From Thermoplasmata archaeon (GTDB lineage: Archaea; Thermoplasmatota; Thermoplasmata; GCA-020350865), in contig CP070672.1 in assembly GCA_020351895.1 (NCBI GenBank), forward strand, positions 3,805,961 to 3,816,772: a stretch of DNA of 10,812 nt, in the 5' to 3' direction. This document shows, piece by piece, positions 1 through 7,160 of the stretch. A program made the position numbers and the translations under genes. Numbering within the stretch: the stretch's first letter is position 1; each line of letters opens with the position of its first letter. The notes under the pieces are model-generated. The model was given only the letters and a program-made list of their open reading frames with translations, was not told where the DNA came from and did no database searches.

Positions 1-33
1 CCTATCATCTCTTAAGTAATTCTTTAAACGAAA

Positions 34-77
34 GCGTATTTTTGAAAGCTCAGTGAAACGTCCTTTTCAAAGTACGC
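34..77. repeat. Imperfect inverted repeat / hairpin in the leading non-coding stretch
   Basis: Bases 34-48 can pair with 63-77 as a 15-position stem with one mismatch (T43/C68) and two G-T wobbles, around a 14-base loop. The outer arms are gcgta and tacgc. No T-run follows on the plus strand, so a plus-strand intrinsic terminator is not obvious. It could be the end of an upstream transcript, a structured leader or an operator. The rest of 1-164 shows no convincing gene. One plus-strand frame is open from the window edge to a TGA at 54-56, too short to call a gene tail. Confidence 0.35.
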
Positions 78-164
78 CTGCCCAGCAAGCCGTGGTAAAA
101 CCAAAATGTTGACCGCAAATATATATCTTTCTATTTTCTAAAAACATTATCTTCACCAAATACC

Positions 165-173
165 TATTATAAA
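165..173 (+). promoter_or_regulatory. TATA box for the ABC transporter operon
   Basis: The string tattataaa is centred near 169. Archaeal transcription starts about 25 bases downstream of the TATA centre, which lands on or next to the ATG at 195. That predicts a leaderless transcript. It would also place the upstream in-frame ATG at 180 outside the message. There is no Shine-Dalgarno sequence before either ATG. Confidence 0.5.
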
Positions 174-194
174 CCTAATATGTTTGAGAAATCC

Positions 195-986
195 ATGGAT
201 CATAACATGAATCCGCCGCCTCAAAAAATGGCAATTCAGGCCGTAAATCTCAGCAAGAGTTTTGAGAAATTCCAGGCCCTAAAGAGCGTCTCCTTTTCGG
301 TTAAGAAAGGAGAAAACTTTGGCCTCTTAGGACACAATGGTGCAGGGAAGACCACCTGCATGAAGATATTTGCAGGCATTCTCCTGCCCACAAGCGGAAT
401 GGCCCTGGTTGACGGAATAAATGTGGTGGAAAAGCCCATTCTATCGAAAGCAAGGATCGGTTTCCTGCCCGAATATCCAGCGCTTTTCGAGCATATCTCG
501 GGGCGGGAATTTCTGACCATGATGGGAAAACTGCGCCATATGGAGAAGGAAGAGATTGACAGACGTATCGACGGTTTCAGCCGAATATTGGATTTGGATG
601 AGCAGATGGACTTTTTGATAGGCACATATTCCAAAGGGATGAGACAGAAGATCGCCTTCACAAGCGCAATCATTCATGATCCAGATATCCTCATTTTGGA
701 TGAACCAACAACAGGCCTTGATCCAAGATTCGGAAAGATGGTCAAGGATATGATCAGCGATTTTGCTAAACAAAATAAAACCATTCTTATGTCAACCCAT
801 ATAACCAATATAGCAGAGAGCCTGTGTGACCGGATAGCCATTATAAACAACGGCAAGATCGCAGCCATCGGAACGATAAAAGAGCTGAAAGATAAAACGA
901 ATACCAATGATCTGGAAAACGCCTTTATCAATCTCGTTGGAGGAAAGTCATGGGATGGTATACAGTCTATTCAAAGGACGCGATAA
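195..986 (+). CDS. ABC transporter ATP-binding protein (ABC-2 type exporter)
   Basis: Cytoplasmic ATPase that powers the permease encoded just downstream. Residue numbers here count from the upstream ATG at 180 (268 residues). Walker A is GHNGAGKT at 51-58. The Q-loop region is FLPEYP at 95-100, with glutamate in place of the usual glutamine, a substitution that is common in this subfamily of exporters. The signature is SKGMRQK at 151-157, close to the usual LSGGQ position. Walker B is LILDEP at 171-176, the D-loop is GLD at 179-181 and the switch histidine is H207. All parts needed for ATP hydrolysis are therefore present. The start at 195 is preferred because a TATA box lies 26 bases before it; 180 is possible but would lie upstream of the predicted transcript start. 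The gene's end overlaps the permease start by 37 bases, indicating one operon and coupled translation. The substrate cannot be read from the sequence. Confidence 0.93.
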   Translation: MDHNMNPPPQKMAIQAVNLSKSFEKFQALKSVSFSVKKGENFGLLGHNGAGKTTCMKIFAGILLPTSGMALVDGINVVEKPILSKARIGFLPEYPALFEHISGREFLTMMGKLRHMEKEEIDRRIDGFSRILDLDEQMDFLIGTYSKGMRQKIAFTSAIIHDPDILILDEPTTGLDPRFGKMVKDMISDFAKQNKTILMSTHITNIAESLCDRIAIINNGKIAAIGTIKELKDKTNTNDLENAFINLVGGKSWDGIQSIQRTR

Positions 987-2479
987 GCGCGTATCGGGTG
1001 CAAAAGAAGAGGGTGTCAAAGCATCCTCTAATGACTATATGGTTCATAATATTGATGCTCGCATTTGCATGGATCGTACTGCGAATGTACGAGTTTTCCA
1101 TGGAGCAGGGGGAGGAAGGCCTCTTCGCAGATCTTGAGCCGAATACCATCCTGCTCATAGTCTTCTTCATTTTTTTAGCAAAATCTGTGGCCGATACATC
1201 CAGGAGGGTGGTAGGAAACAAGGACCTCGTGCTCTTTTTATCTAGCCCCACCAAAAAAAGGAGTGTTCTTTTCGGCAAATTCGTTTCTGAGCAGGTTTTT
1301 AACGTTATGATATTCGAGACAATAGTATTTGTCATGACCCTTGTAACCTTGACTTTCCAAGTTAACATAGCATTGGATCTTGAGTATTTTGGATATGCGT
1401 TTGTACTTGCGATTTTAGGAACCAGCCTCGGATTTTCCTTTTCGATTTTCAATGCATTAAGGCCCCTTCGCAGGAGATTCTTAATGATGCTGTCCCAGGT
1501 ACCATTTTATGAATTGGTTTACACCATCATAATGGATCATTATCACTCTCTTTTAGGTTGGCTATTGATACTTATCCTGATTTCTATAACATTGTCTTCA
1601 ATACTTCTTCTTTTCCTCTGCGAACGGGTGTTTTTAGATGCCTGGACCATGGGTACAAGCGCCAATGAAGGCAAAAAAAGATCTGTATACGATATCTTTG
1701 CAAGATCTCCCTTGGTACCTCGAAGGTGGATGGATGAGCGTCTTAGAGCATTGGTAAGAAGGGAACTGGCAGAGGAGGTAAGATCAGGAAGAATCTGGGG
1801 TACAGTGATAACCGTCATTGCCGTGACCTGGGGAACCATGTACGCCATTGACTCACTGGCTGACATCGATATCTTTAATATAGGAGGGGGAAGATATGTT
1901 TACCCGTTACTGGTGGGCATGGGAATCTTTGCTGTCACCACCCTTGAGCCGGGATTATCGTCTTTAAGCAGTATAGGAAAAGAAGGAAAGAATCTATGGA
2001 TATTGAAAACCGCTCCATTTGAAGGGGAAATGGTTGTCAAGGCAAAGGCTCTTTCCAATGTGGCTAAATCGCCCTTGATTGTTTTTGGAACTGCCTTGGT
2101 TTCGGCCTACCATATGACATACAATACGGATGTTATGTTGATGAACTATAATTTCTTGGAGATCGTGATATTCACGGCATTGGGTGCCCAGACCATGATC
2201 TTCCTATTCACCGGCCTTGGAACATGGTTCGGTGCGAAATATCCAAACTTCGACGAATCCAACCAAGGGAATCCAGACATAATGACCATGTACCTCTTTG
2301 CCATGGGGTGCCTATTTCTGGGATTGTTTTTTATTAGTGTGCCATTCTATGTCATGATGAAACAGTACACCGTCCTGGGCATCCTGATTATGATCTTCGT
2401 AACCGATATATCCGCACTTTTCCTATATATCACGGCAGTGAGGGGAGGTAAATTGCTGGATAAACTGGAGTACGGATAA
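950..2479 (+). CDS. ABC-2-like multi-pass permease subunit
   Basis: Integral membrane partner of the preceding ATPase, 509 residues. Hydrophobic stretches suggest about 11-12 membrane segments, roughly at 28-46, 65-81, 118-138, 147-169, 201-225, 283-300, 316-332, 374-391, 402-426, 445-468 and 474-496. The chain looks like two halves, each with a cytoplasmic motif of the kind seen in large fused ABC exporters: LSSPTKKRSVLFGK at 97-110, and SIGKEGKNLW followed by APFEGEMVVKAKAL at 341-368. A charged loop at about 235-282 probably separates the halves. The start at 950 is supported by ggagg at 939-943 with 6-base spacing, inside the end of the ATPase gene. The close overlap argues for a heteromeric transporter with two ATPases and one long permease. 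Transported molecule unknown; lipid, peptide or ion export are all possible. Confidence 0.85.
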   Translation: MGWYTVYSKDAISAYRVQKKRVSKHPLMTIWFIILMLAFAWIVLRMYEFSMEQGEEGLFADLEPNTILLIVFFIFLAKSVADTSRRVVGNKDLVLFLSSPTKKRSVLFGKFVSEQVFNVMIFETIVFVMTLVTLTFQVNIALDLEYFGYAFVLAILGTSLGFSFSIFNALRPLRRRFLMMLSQVPFYELVYTIIMDHYHSLLGWLLILILISITLSSILLLFLCERVFLDAWTMGTSANEGKKRSVYDIFARSPLVPRRWMDERLRALVRRELAEEVRSGRIWGTVITVIAVTWGTMYAIDSLADIDIFNIGGGRYVYPLLVGMGIFAVTTLEPGLSSLSSIGKEGKNLWILKTAPFEGEMVVKAKALSNVAKSPLIVFGTALVSAYHMTYNTDVMLMNYNFLEIVIFTALGAQTMIFLFTGLGTWFGAKYPNFDESNQGNPDIMTMYLFAMGCLFLGLFFISVPFYVMMKQYTVLGILIMIFVTDISALFLYITAVRGGKLLDKLEYG

Positions 2480-2575
2480 AGAATACTTTTCCACAATTCA
2501 AGATGCATCAGGGTAATGCTTAAATCCATACGAACCATTATAGACCGAAAACGGATAGGAGTCCTTATTGTTTAT

Positions 2576-2587
2576 GGGGGAGTTGAT
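2576..2587 (+). promoter_or_regulatory. Ribosome binding site fixing the start of the ammonia-lyase gene
   Basis: The purine-rich run ggggga continues into gttgat, giving GGAG at 2579-2582 five bases before the ATG at 2588. It selects this start over the in-frame ATG at 2516. The 108-base gap after the permease also holds A+T-rich candidates for a separate promoter (cttaaat near 2519, attatag near 2537), neither strong. Confidence 0.6.
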
Positions 2588-4111
2588 ATGACCATCGTTC
2601 TTGACGGGCATAGTCTCACCGTCGAAGATGTTGTAAAGGTTGCAAGAGGCAACCAAAAGATAGAGATTCATTCCGAAGCCATGGATAGAATCAATGAGTG
2701 CAGGGACCTTTTGGAAAGGAAGATAGCTGAAAAGGAGATCATGTACGGGGTGAACACCGGAATTGGAGAGTTGTCGGAAGTTGTGCTCACCCCCAAACAG
2801 GTTGAGCAGTATCAGAAATATCTGATATACAGTCATGCAGCAGGTTACGGGGAGCCTGTTTCTGAAGATGCTGTTCGGGCCGCGATACTGAGCAGGATCA
2901 ATTGCCACTGCTGGGGTCACTCAGGTTTGAGACCTGTTGTTGTGGATACTCTGGTTGAGATGCTGAACAAAGGCGTGACACCGGTTATGTGTCAAAGAGG
3001 CTCAGTTGGAGCAAGTGGTGACCTCTCTCCCATGGCGCAGATGGCCTTGGTGCTTATTGGGGAAGGCGAAGCATTTTACAACGATCAGAGAATGAGCGGT
3101 AAGGAGGCCATGGATAAGGCTGGAATTTCTACAGTGGTGTTTGAGGCAAGGGATGGTCTTGCCACTATTAATGGATCCAATGTGATAACTGGTATGGGAG
3201 CATTGCAGATCTATGATGCCGAGCGTTGGTTGAGAACCTCTGAGATTTCCTGTGCAATGACATTGGAAGCATTGAATGCGAATATGAAGGCTTACGATGA
3301 AAGACTTCATAAGGTGAGGGGATTTCCCGGGGCATTGGATTGTACTGAGAATATCAGAAGAATTACCCAGGGAAGTGAACTCTTAGCTCAAATAGGTAAG
3401 AAGGTTCAGGACGCCTACAGCCTCAGAAGCACTCCCCAGGTTGTGGGTGGCGCCAGAGATGCATTCAAATGGGCCAGGTACATGATCGAGACAGAATTGA
3501 ACAGCGCTGCAGACAATCCAACCTTCTTTCCAAAAGAAGATTTGGTTTTGACTGGCGCCAATTTTCAAGGAACTCCCATGGCCTTTGCATTGGAGCTTGT
3601 GGGAATTGCGGTGACAACTGTTGCTGCTTTATCTGAGAGAAGGCTCAACAGATTGATGAATCCACATCTCTCCATGGGACTGCCCGCTTTCCTAACCAAG
3701 GGTGCAGGTATGTTCTCAGGTCTCATGCTTTCTCAATATACAGCAGGATCATTGGTATGTGAGAACAGGGTACTCAGTCATCCTGCAGCCACAGGCTCCA
3801 TACCTGCCGCAGCTGATCAGGAGGATTTCGTCAGTATGGGAATGACCACGGCAATTAAGACCAGACAGATTATAGACAATGCCCAGGCCGTGGTGGCAAT
3901 AGAGCTTATGGCAGGTGCCCAGGCCTTGGATTTTAGAGCCCCTGCAAAGCCAAGTAAAGGTGTAAATGCTGCCTATGATGTTGTAAGAAAACATGTAGAG
4001 CATCTGGAGGAGGACAGGCCCCTATTTGACGACATCAACAACCTTACTGCAGTCGTGAAAGCAGGGAAAGTTCTAGATGAGGTGGAGAAATCTGTTGGAA
4101 AATTGAAGTGA
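2588..4111 (+). CDS. hutH: Histidine ammonia-lyase family enzyme (MIO-dependent)
   Basis: Predicted to remove ammonia from L-histidine to give urocanate, the first step of histidine degradation, in the cytoplasm. 507 residues, normal for the family. The Ala142-Ser143-Gly144 triad inside GSVGASGDLSP forms the MIO electrophile. Tyr53 (in YGVNTGIG), His83 (in YSHAAGYG), Ser143 and Asn195 match, as I recall, the numbering of key residues in the Pseudomonas putida enzyme. That match also supports the start at 2588. Other family motifs are DAYSLR at 275-280 and QEDFVSMG at 411-418. The Ser-His pair at 82-83 favours histidine over aromatic substrates. However, NFQGTP at 325-330 and RSTPQ at 280-284 resemble phenylalanine ammonia-lyases more than the NFHG and RCQPQ of typical HutH. 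No hutU, hutI or formiminoglutamate gene is in the window. A small zinc-ribbon gene follows after 33 bases. Family assignment is firm; substrate is likely but not certain. Confidence 0.88.
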   Translation: MTIVLDGHSLTVEDVVKVARGNQKIEIHSEAMDRINECRDLLERKIAEKEIMYGVNTGIGELSEVVLTPKQVEQYQKYLIYSHAAGYGEPVSEDAVRAAILSRINCHCWGHSGLRPVVVDTLVEMLNKGVTPVMCQRGSVGASGDLSPMAQMALVLIGEGEAFYNDQRMSGKEAMDKAGISTVVFEARDGLATINGSNVITGMGALQIYDAERWLRTSEISCAMTLEALNANMKAYDERLHKVRGFPGALDCTENIRRITQGSELLAQIGKKVQDAYSLRSTPQVVGGARDAFKWARYMIETELNSAADNPTFFPKEDLVLTGANFQGTPMAFALELVGIAVTTVAALSERRLNRLMNPHLSMGLPAFLTKGAGMFSGLMLSQYTAGSLVCENRVLSHPAATGSIPAAADQEDFVSMGMTTAIKTRQIIDNAQAVVAIELMAGAQALDFRAPAKPSKGVNAAYDVVRKHVEHLEEDRPLFDDINNLTAVVKAGKVLDEVEKSVGKLK

Positions 4112-4144
4112 GCAGGAATAATTCCTGATGGAAGGTGATATGAA

Positions 4145-4330
4145 ATGAAAGATAATGATAATTGCTCCTGCGGAGAAAAATTTACACCCAAGATTTTCTA
4201 TGTGGATGAATTCCAAATAAGAGGTTATGAATGCCCAAAATGCGGGAAAACCTGCCTTAATGGAGAAGACGTTGCAAGGTACGCAGAGTATAGAAAGGGA
4301 ATAAATATAGCTGAGAGGGTCGTTTGTTAG
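4145..4330 (+). CDS. Small YgiT/MqsA-like zinc-ribbon protein
   Basis: 61 residues. Cys7, Cys9, Cys30, Cys33 and Cys37, with the last residue Cys61 as well. The CxC at 7-9 paired with CPKC at 30-33 makes a likely zinc ribbon. The pattern resembles the N-terminal zinc domain of YgiT/MqsA-type proteins (a tyrosine and EC-x-x-CG after a variable strand), but the helix-turn-helix half that binds DNA in MqsA is absent. Start at 4145: ggtgat at 4134-4139 lies five bases before it, and the ATG at 4140 stops after two codons. It lies 33 bases after the ammonia-lyase gene with no visible promoter, so it is probably cotranscribed. No partner toxin gene is adjacent. The terminator hairpin begins inside its last codons. 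Role unknown; metal binding is the only property supported. Confidence 0.72.
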   Translation: MKDNDNCSCGEKFTPKIFYVDEFQIRGYECPKCGKTCLNGEDVARYAEYRKGINIAERVVC

Positions 4331-4376
4331 GTGACCCTCTCAGAGAGGCGCAAATTGGCAAATTAATTTTTTTTTT
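4311..4376 (+). terminator. Hairpin plus T-run terminator of the ammonia-lyase unit
   Basis: A perfect 11-bp stem: ctgagagggtc at 4311-4321 pairs with gaccctctcag at 4333-4343 around an 11-base loop containing the TAG stop of the zinc-ribbon gene. A run of ten T follows at 4367-4376. The stem also reads as a hairpin on the minus strand, followed there by a moderately T-rich stretch, so it may help stop the convergent transcript too. No separate terminator is clear in 4377-4420, which holds only a short palindrome ggattaatcc at 4392-4401. Confidence 0.75.
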
Positions 4377-4420
4377 CTCCAATTCTATATTGGATTAATC
4401 CATCAAGACTTTTCATTTTA

Positions 4421-6955
4421 TTAGTTCATGATGGTCCAAGTACAGTCATTGGTTGCATGAATCCAGTATGCAAGCCCGGGTTCCATGAGATCCCCGGATT
4501 TTAACCTCACTTCTTTATCCAAGGTGGTATCGAAGCGCTCCACCATGTTGTAATTCCCTGAGATGGAGGATAGGGCAACATCCCTGGTCTTCTCGGTAAG
4601 GATCGGATACCCGACTAAATTCCAGCCTGATTTCAGGGTTATCTGCTCCTGCGACGCCACTTTTCCAGCAGTGACTAGATAGTCCGCAGCCAACATATAC
4701 ACATAGTAACCATCCTCGTGGTTTACCTCGATGACATCGTTGAAATAGTTGGGTTTGTCCCTGTGCCAATTCAGCCATGGTCTTGATTTACCTGCATGGT
4801 AACCCTGAACAGCCCAGTAGTTGCCTTCGAGGGTTTGCAACACAACTTCCATGGTAATATCGTTCTGAATGAATGGCACTGAAATCAAGTTCCATCCCTC
4901 TTCGAGATAGCTCGCGAACTTTCCAACCCTGTCATTGTTCTGTTCCTCATCGTTCGAAGTGTCGTTGGCTCTCACTACATAGAAGTAGCTGTTTATATCG
5001 CCGTCTCCAGCATCGAAATCTGTCCATTCATATGTATGGCTCGGGATTCCCTGTGCAGGAATCCAGGCTGCGAAGTCGTAATTTCCATATATACCGTTTG
5101 AGGATTTGTATACTGTGTATCCTGCAACATTATTGTCTCCTTCACCGTCATCGAGAGAGGCGGTCCATATTAATTTTACATCTTCAAGAGATCCTTGCAC
5201 TAGGAATGCATCGAGATCCCTTGGTGGGGAAGGAAGTCTTAATTCCACAGTTACAGTCATGACATCCGAGTCTGTTGCATTATCATCGTCTGTAACAGTC
5301 AAGGTTACATTGTAACTCCCTGGGGTATCGTAGATATGTGTGGGAAATTCTCCATACCCGAAATTTCCATCACCAAAATCCCATGTGTAGTTCACAATGA
5401 AACCATCAGGGTCATAGGAGCCGGATCCGTCGAAATTTACGACATCGTCTTCGAACACAGTTTGATCGGATCCTGCATCAGCAATAGGTGGCTGGTTCGG
5501 AGGAGTTACTTCCATCACGGTTATAATACATATATCCGTGTCTGTTGCACCTTCATCGTCCTTTACTGTCAAAGTGACATTATAGGTACCTGGTATATGG
5601 TAGACATGGGTTGGATATTCGCCATAGCCAAAATTCCCATCTCCAAAATACCAGGTGTAATTCACTATATATCCATCAGGATCGTAGGAACCAGAGCCAT
5701 CGAAATACACTGTCTCGCCCTCCTCCACCATTTGATCTGGCCCTGCGTCAGCCACAGGTGGTTGATTAGTGGGAGGTTCGCCGGGACCAATGAAAACGGT
5801 AACGAATTTACTCTCATCCATAAATGGTTCTGCGTATCCAATTTTATTGTCTTTTTCTGCTGTGATGTTGTGAGGCGTGTAATATGTTCGAATTGATAGA
5901 TCTTCTATATATTCTGTCACTGTGAGCCAATTTGCCCTGCCATTGGAACCTGTCATAAAGTGTTGATTCCAAGTGCCATTTTCATTGTCTCTGACTGTGA
6001 CATCAGCCCCAGGAACAGGACCAGTTGCATCGACCACCAATATATGGAGAAACCACTGCACTTTCAATATTGGAGGAAGAGTTTTATCACCATGGAAGAA
6101 AACAGAGTTGTGGTCGAAGGTTGTGTTTAAGGATGTAACGTATGTGTCCCACTCAAGATAAAAATCATAGAGTGTGTTCGAAACCATCCTACTGTCTTGT
6201 ATCCAAATTTCTGACATATTGGATCTGATCCCGTACTGATTGTGACCGATATAGGTATCATAAATATCCACTCTACTATAATCGCAGAATAGTCCGGCAT
6301 ATCCACTTGATACTATGGTGTTCTCATTTATGGTTGTTGTATAGTTATGGCCTGGATTCCCATCACCTATGCAATAGATACCATCCCAAGTGCTATTACC
6401 AATATAATTCTTGTAAAGATAACCCCTTCCATCCAATATAAAAACGCCGAAATCATTTTTAGTGATTTCGCTGTTTGCGATATAGTAGAGATAGGTGTCA
6501 TATATATAAATTCCATACTCGGCGTAGGAAATACGAGCATAATCGATGAGTCCTGTGCCGCTTAAGAACGAAATCCCGTCCCAATCACCGGGATTGGGTG
6601 TTGTCGCATTTGAAGTGAAATTGATTATATTGCGGTCGGTTCCGTCTGCAGAAAGATAACCGTAGACCTTAAAGCCTGTGGCCATATTGAAATAAACATT
6701 CTCTCCCGGATTAACGGTCAGGCTCGAGTTGTAGGATATTTCTATATCCTCATGCACATAATAAGTGCCTGAGCCTCCAGTCACAGCACCACCGGAGTTG
6801 TTAACAAGATCCTCCATATCCCAATCCGCCCCGGCTGGCATGGAATAGCCCATGGCTATATCAGATGAGATGGGTAACAACACAGCTAGCCCACCAAAAA
6901 TCATCATGACAGTCAATATCCCAGACACAATCTTATTTCTTGATTTTTCGTTCAT
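4421..6955 (-). CDS. Large secreted multidomain protein: beta-helix, PKD x2, FnIII-like, GWNL repeats
   Basis: 844 residues, probably exported and glycosylated; function unknown. An N-terminal signal peptide has a basic start and a hydrophobic core at about 9-29. Residues about 60-290 have short repeated strand patterns (SxISY, GIYIYD, GLFCDY, YGIRSN) typical of a right-handed parallel beta-helix, often a sugar-binding or sugar-cleaving fold. A carboxypeptidase-regulatory-like domain follows at about 300-392. PKD domains lie at 398-482 and 488-571, each with SGSYDPDG and FGDGNFGYGE. A fibronectin-III-like domain spans about 575-680. The end has two related repeats beginning EGWNLISVPF (686) and SGWNLVGYPI (776). 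At least 16 N-x-S/T sequons fit a surface glycoprotein. No C-terminal membrane anchor is seen, so it may be released or held by another protein. Start: GGAG at 6960-6963 and AGGAG at 6965-6969 precede the ATG. No catalytic residues could be identified. Confidence 0.9.
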   Translation of the reverse strand: MNEKSRNKIVSGILTVMMIFGGLAVLLPISSDIAMGYSMPAGADWDMEDLVNNSGGAVTGGSGTYYVHEDIEISYNSSLTVNPGENVYFNMATGFKVYGYLSADGTDRNIINFTSNATTPNPGDWDGISFLSGTGLIDYARISYAEYGIYIYDTYLYYIANSEITKNDFGVFILDGRGYLYKNYIGNSTWDGIYCIGDGNPGHNYTTTINENTIVSSGYAGLFCDYSRVDIYDTYIGHNQYGIRSNMSEIWIQDSRMVSNTLYDFYLEWDTYVTSLNTTFDHNSVFFHGDKTLPPILKVQWFLHILVVDATGPVPGADVTVRDNENGTWNQHFMTGSNGRANWLTVTEYIEDLSIRTYYTPHNITAEKDNKIGYAEPFMDESKFVTVFIGPGEPPTNQPPVADAGPDQMVEEGETVYFDGSGSYDPDGYIVNYTWYFGDGNFGYGEYPTHVYHIPGTYNVTLTVKDDEGATDTDICIITVMEVTPPNQPPIADAGSDQTVFEDDVVNFDGSGSYDPDGFIVNYTWDFGDGNFGYGEFPTHIYDTPGSYNVTLTVTDDDNATDSDVMTVTVELRLPSPPRDLDAFLVQGSLEDVKLIWTASLDDGEGDNNVAGYTVYKSSNGIYGNYDFAAWIPAQGIPSHTYEWTDFDAGDGDINSYFYVVRANDTSNDEEQNNDRVGKFASYLEEGWNLISVPFIQNDITMEVVLQTLEGNYWAVQGYHAGKSRPWLNWHRDKPNYFNDVIEVNHEDGYYVYMLAADYLVTAGKVASQEQITLKSGWNLVGYPILTEKTRDVALSSISGNYNMVERFDTTLDKEVRLKSGDLMEPGLAYWIHATNDCTWTIMN
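5243..5764 (-). repeat. Tandem PKD-domain duplication within the secreted protein gene
   Basis: Two PKD domains, codons 398-482 (5510-5764) and 488-571 (5243-5494), lie 90 codons apart. They share DGSGSYDPDG, IVNYTW and FGDGNFGYGE at protein level while the codons differ at many third positions. The duplication is therefore old, or the domains are held by selection. PKD domains are immunoglobulin-like spacers or adhesion modules of surface proteins. Confidence 0.85.
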
Positions 6956-6985
6956 TTTTCTCCGCTCCTATTGAGACTTTTTGGA

Positions 6986-7013
6986 TTATTATATGATTCA
7001 ATGGATATTTATG
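6986..7013 (-). promoter_or_regulatory. Candidate TATA boxes for the beta-helix/PKD protein gene
   Basis: On the minus strand, catataataat (6985-6995) and cataaatatcc (7003-7013) are both TATA-like. The nearer would give a leader of about 11 bases. The farther gives about 28 bases, enough to include both SD motifs at 6960-6969, and so fits slightly better. Which is used cannot be decided from sequence. Confidence 0.4.
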
Positions 7014-7130
7014 TAGATTGGTACACTTTTTTGCATGTTTTGCTACTCTTTTTATCGACGGTAATTTGCCATGAAACCTCTACATTCTACGATATCAAGA
7101 ATTTGCGAGTCTTAATTCTATCCCAAAAAA

Positions 7131-7141
7131 TCTTTTTACCC
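7131..7141 (+). promoter_or_regulatory. TATA-region element of truD
   Basis: tctttttaccc, with its TTTTTA core centred 25-26 bases before the truD ATG and no SD sequence between. This is the layout of a leaderless archaeal gene. The same 11-base string precedes rnhB. A similar tctttttatc lies 84 bases upstream at 7047-7056 and could be a second start site. The remainder of the 205-base divergent gap 6956-7160 shows no gene. Confidence 0.55.
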
Positions 7142-7160
7142 TCCTATCTATCCACATTTA

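Noticed and set aside
1..56. Open frame from the window edge to a TGA, possible tail of an upstream gene
   Set aside because: Only 17 codons, well within chance, with no recognisable C-terminal motif.
2516..2587. 24-residue N-terminal extension of the ammonia-lyase
   Set aside because: The SD lies before 2588, the extension has no family counterpart, and key residue numbering matches the family only with the shorter start.
5336..5896. 186-codon open frame on the plus strand, antisense to the PKD domains
   Set aside because: It is the complement of a clearly coding frame with repeated domains; its protein is rich in I, C, H and S without a recognisable domain and it has no SD.
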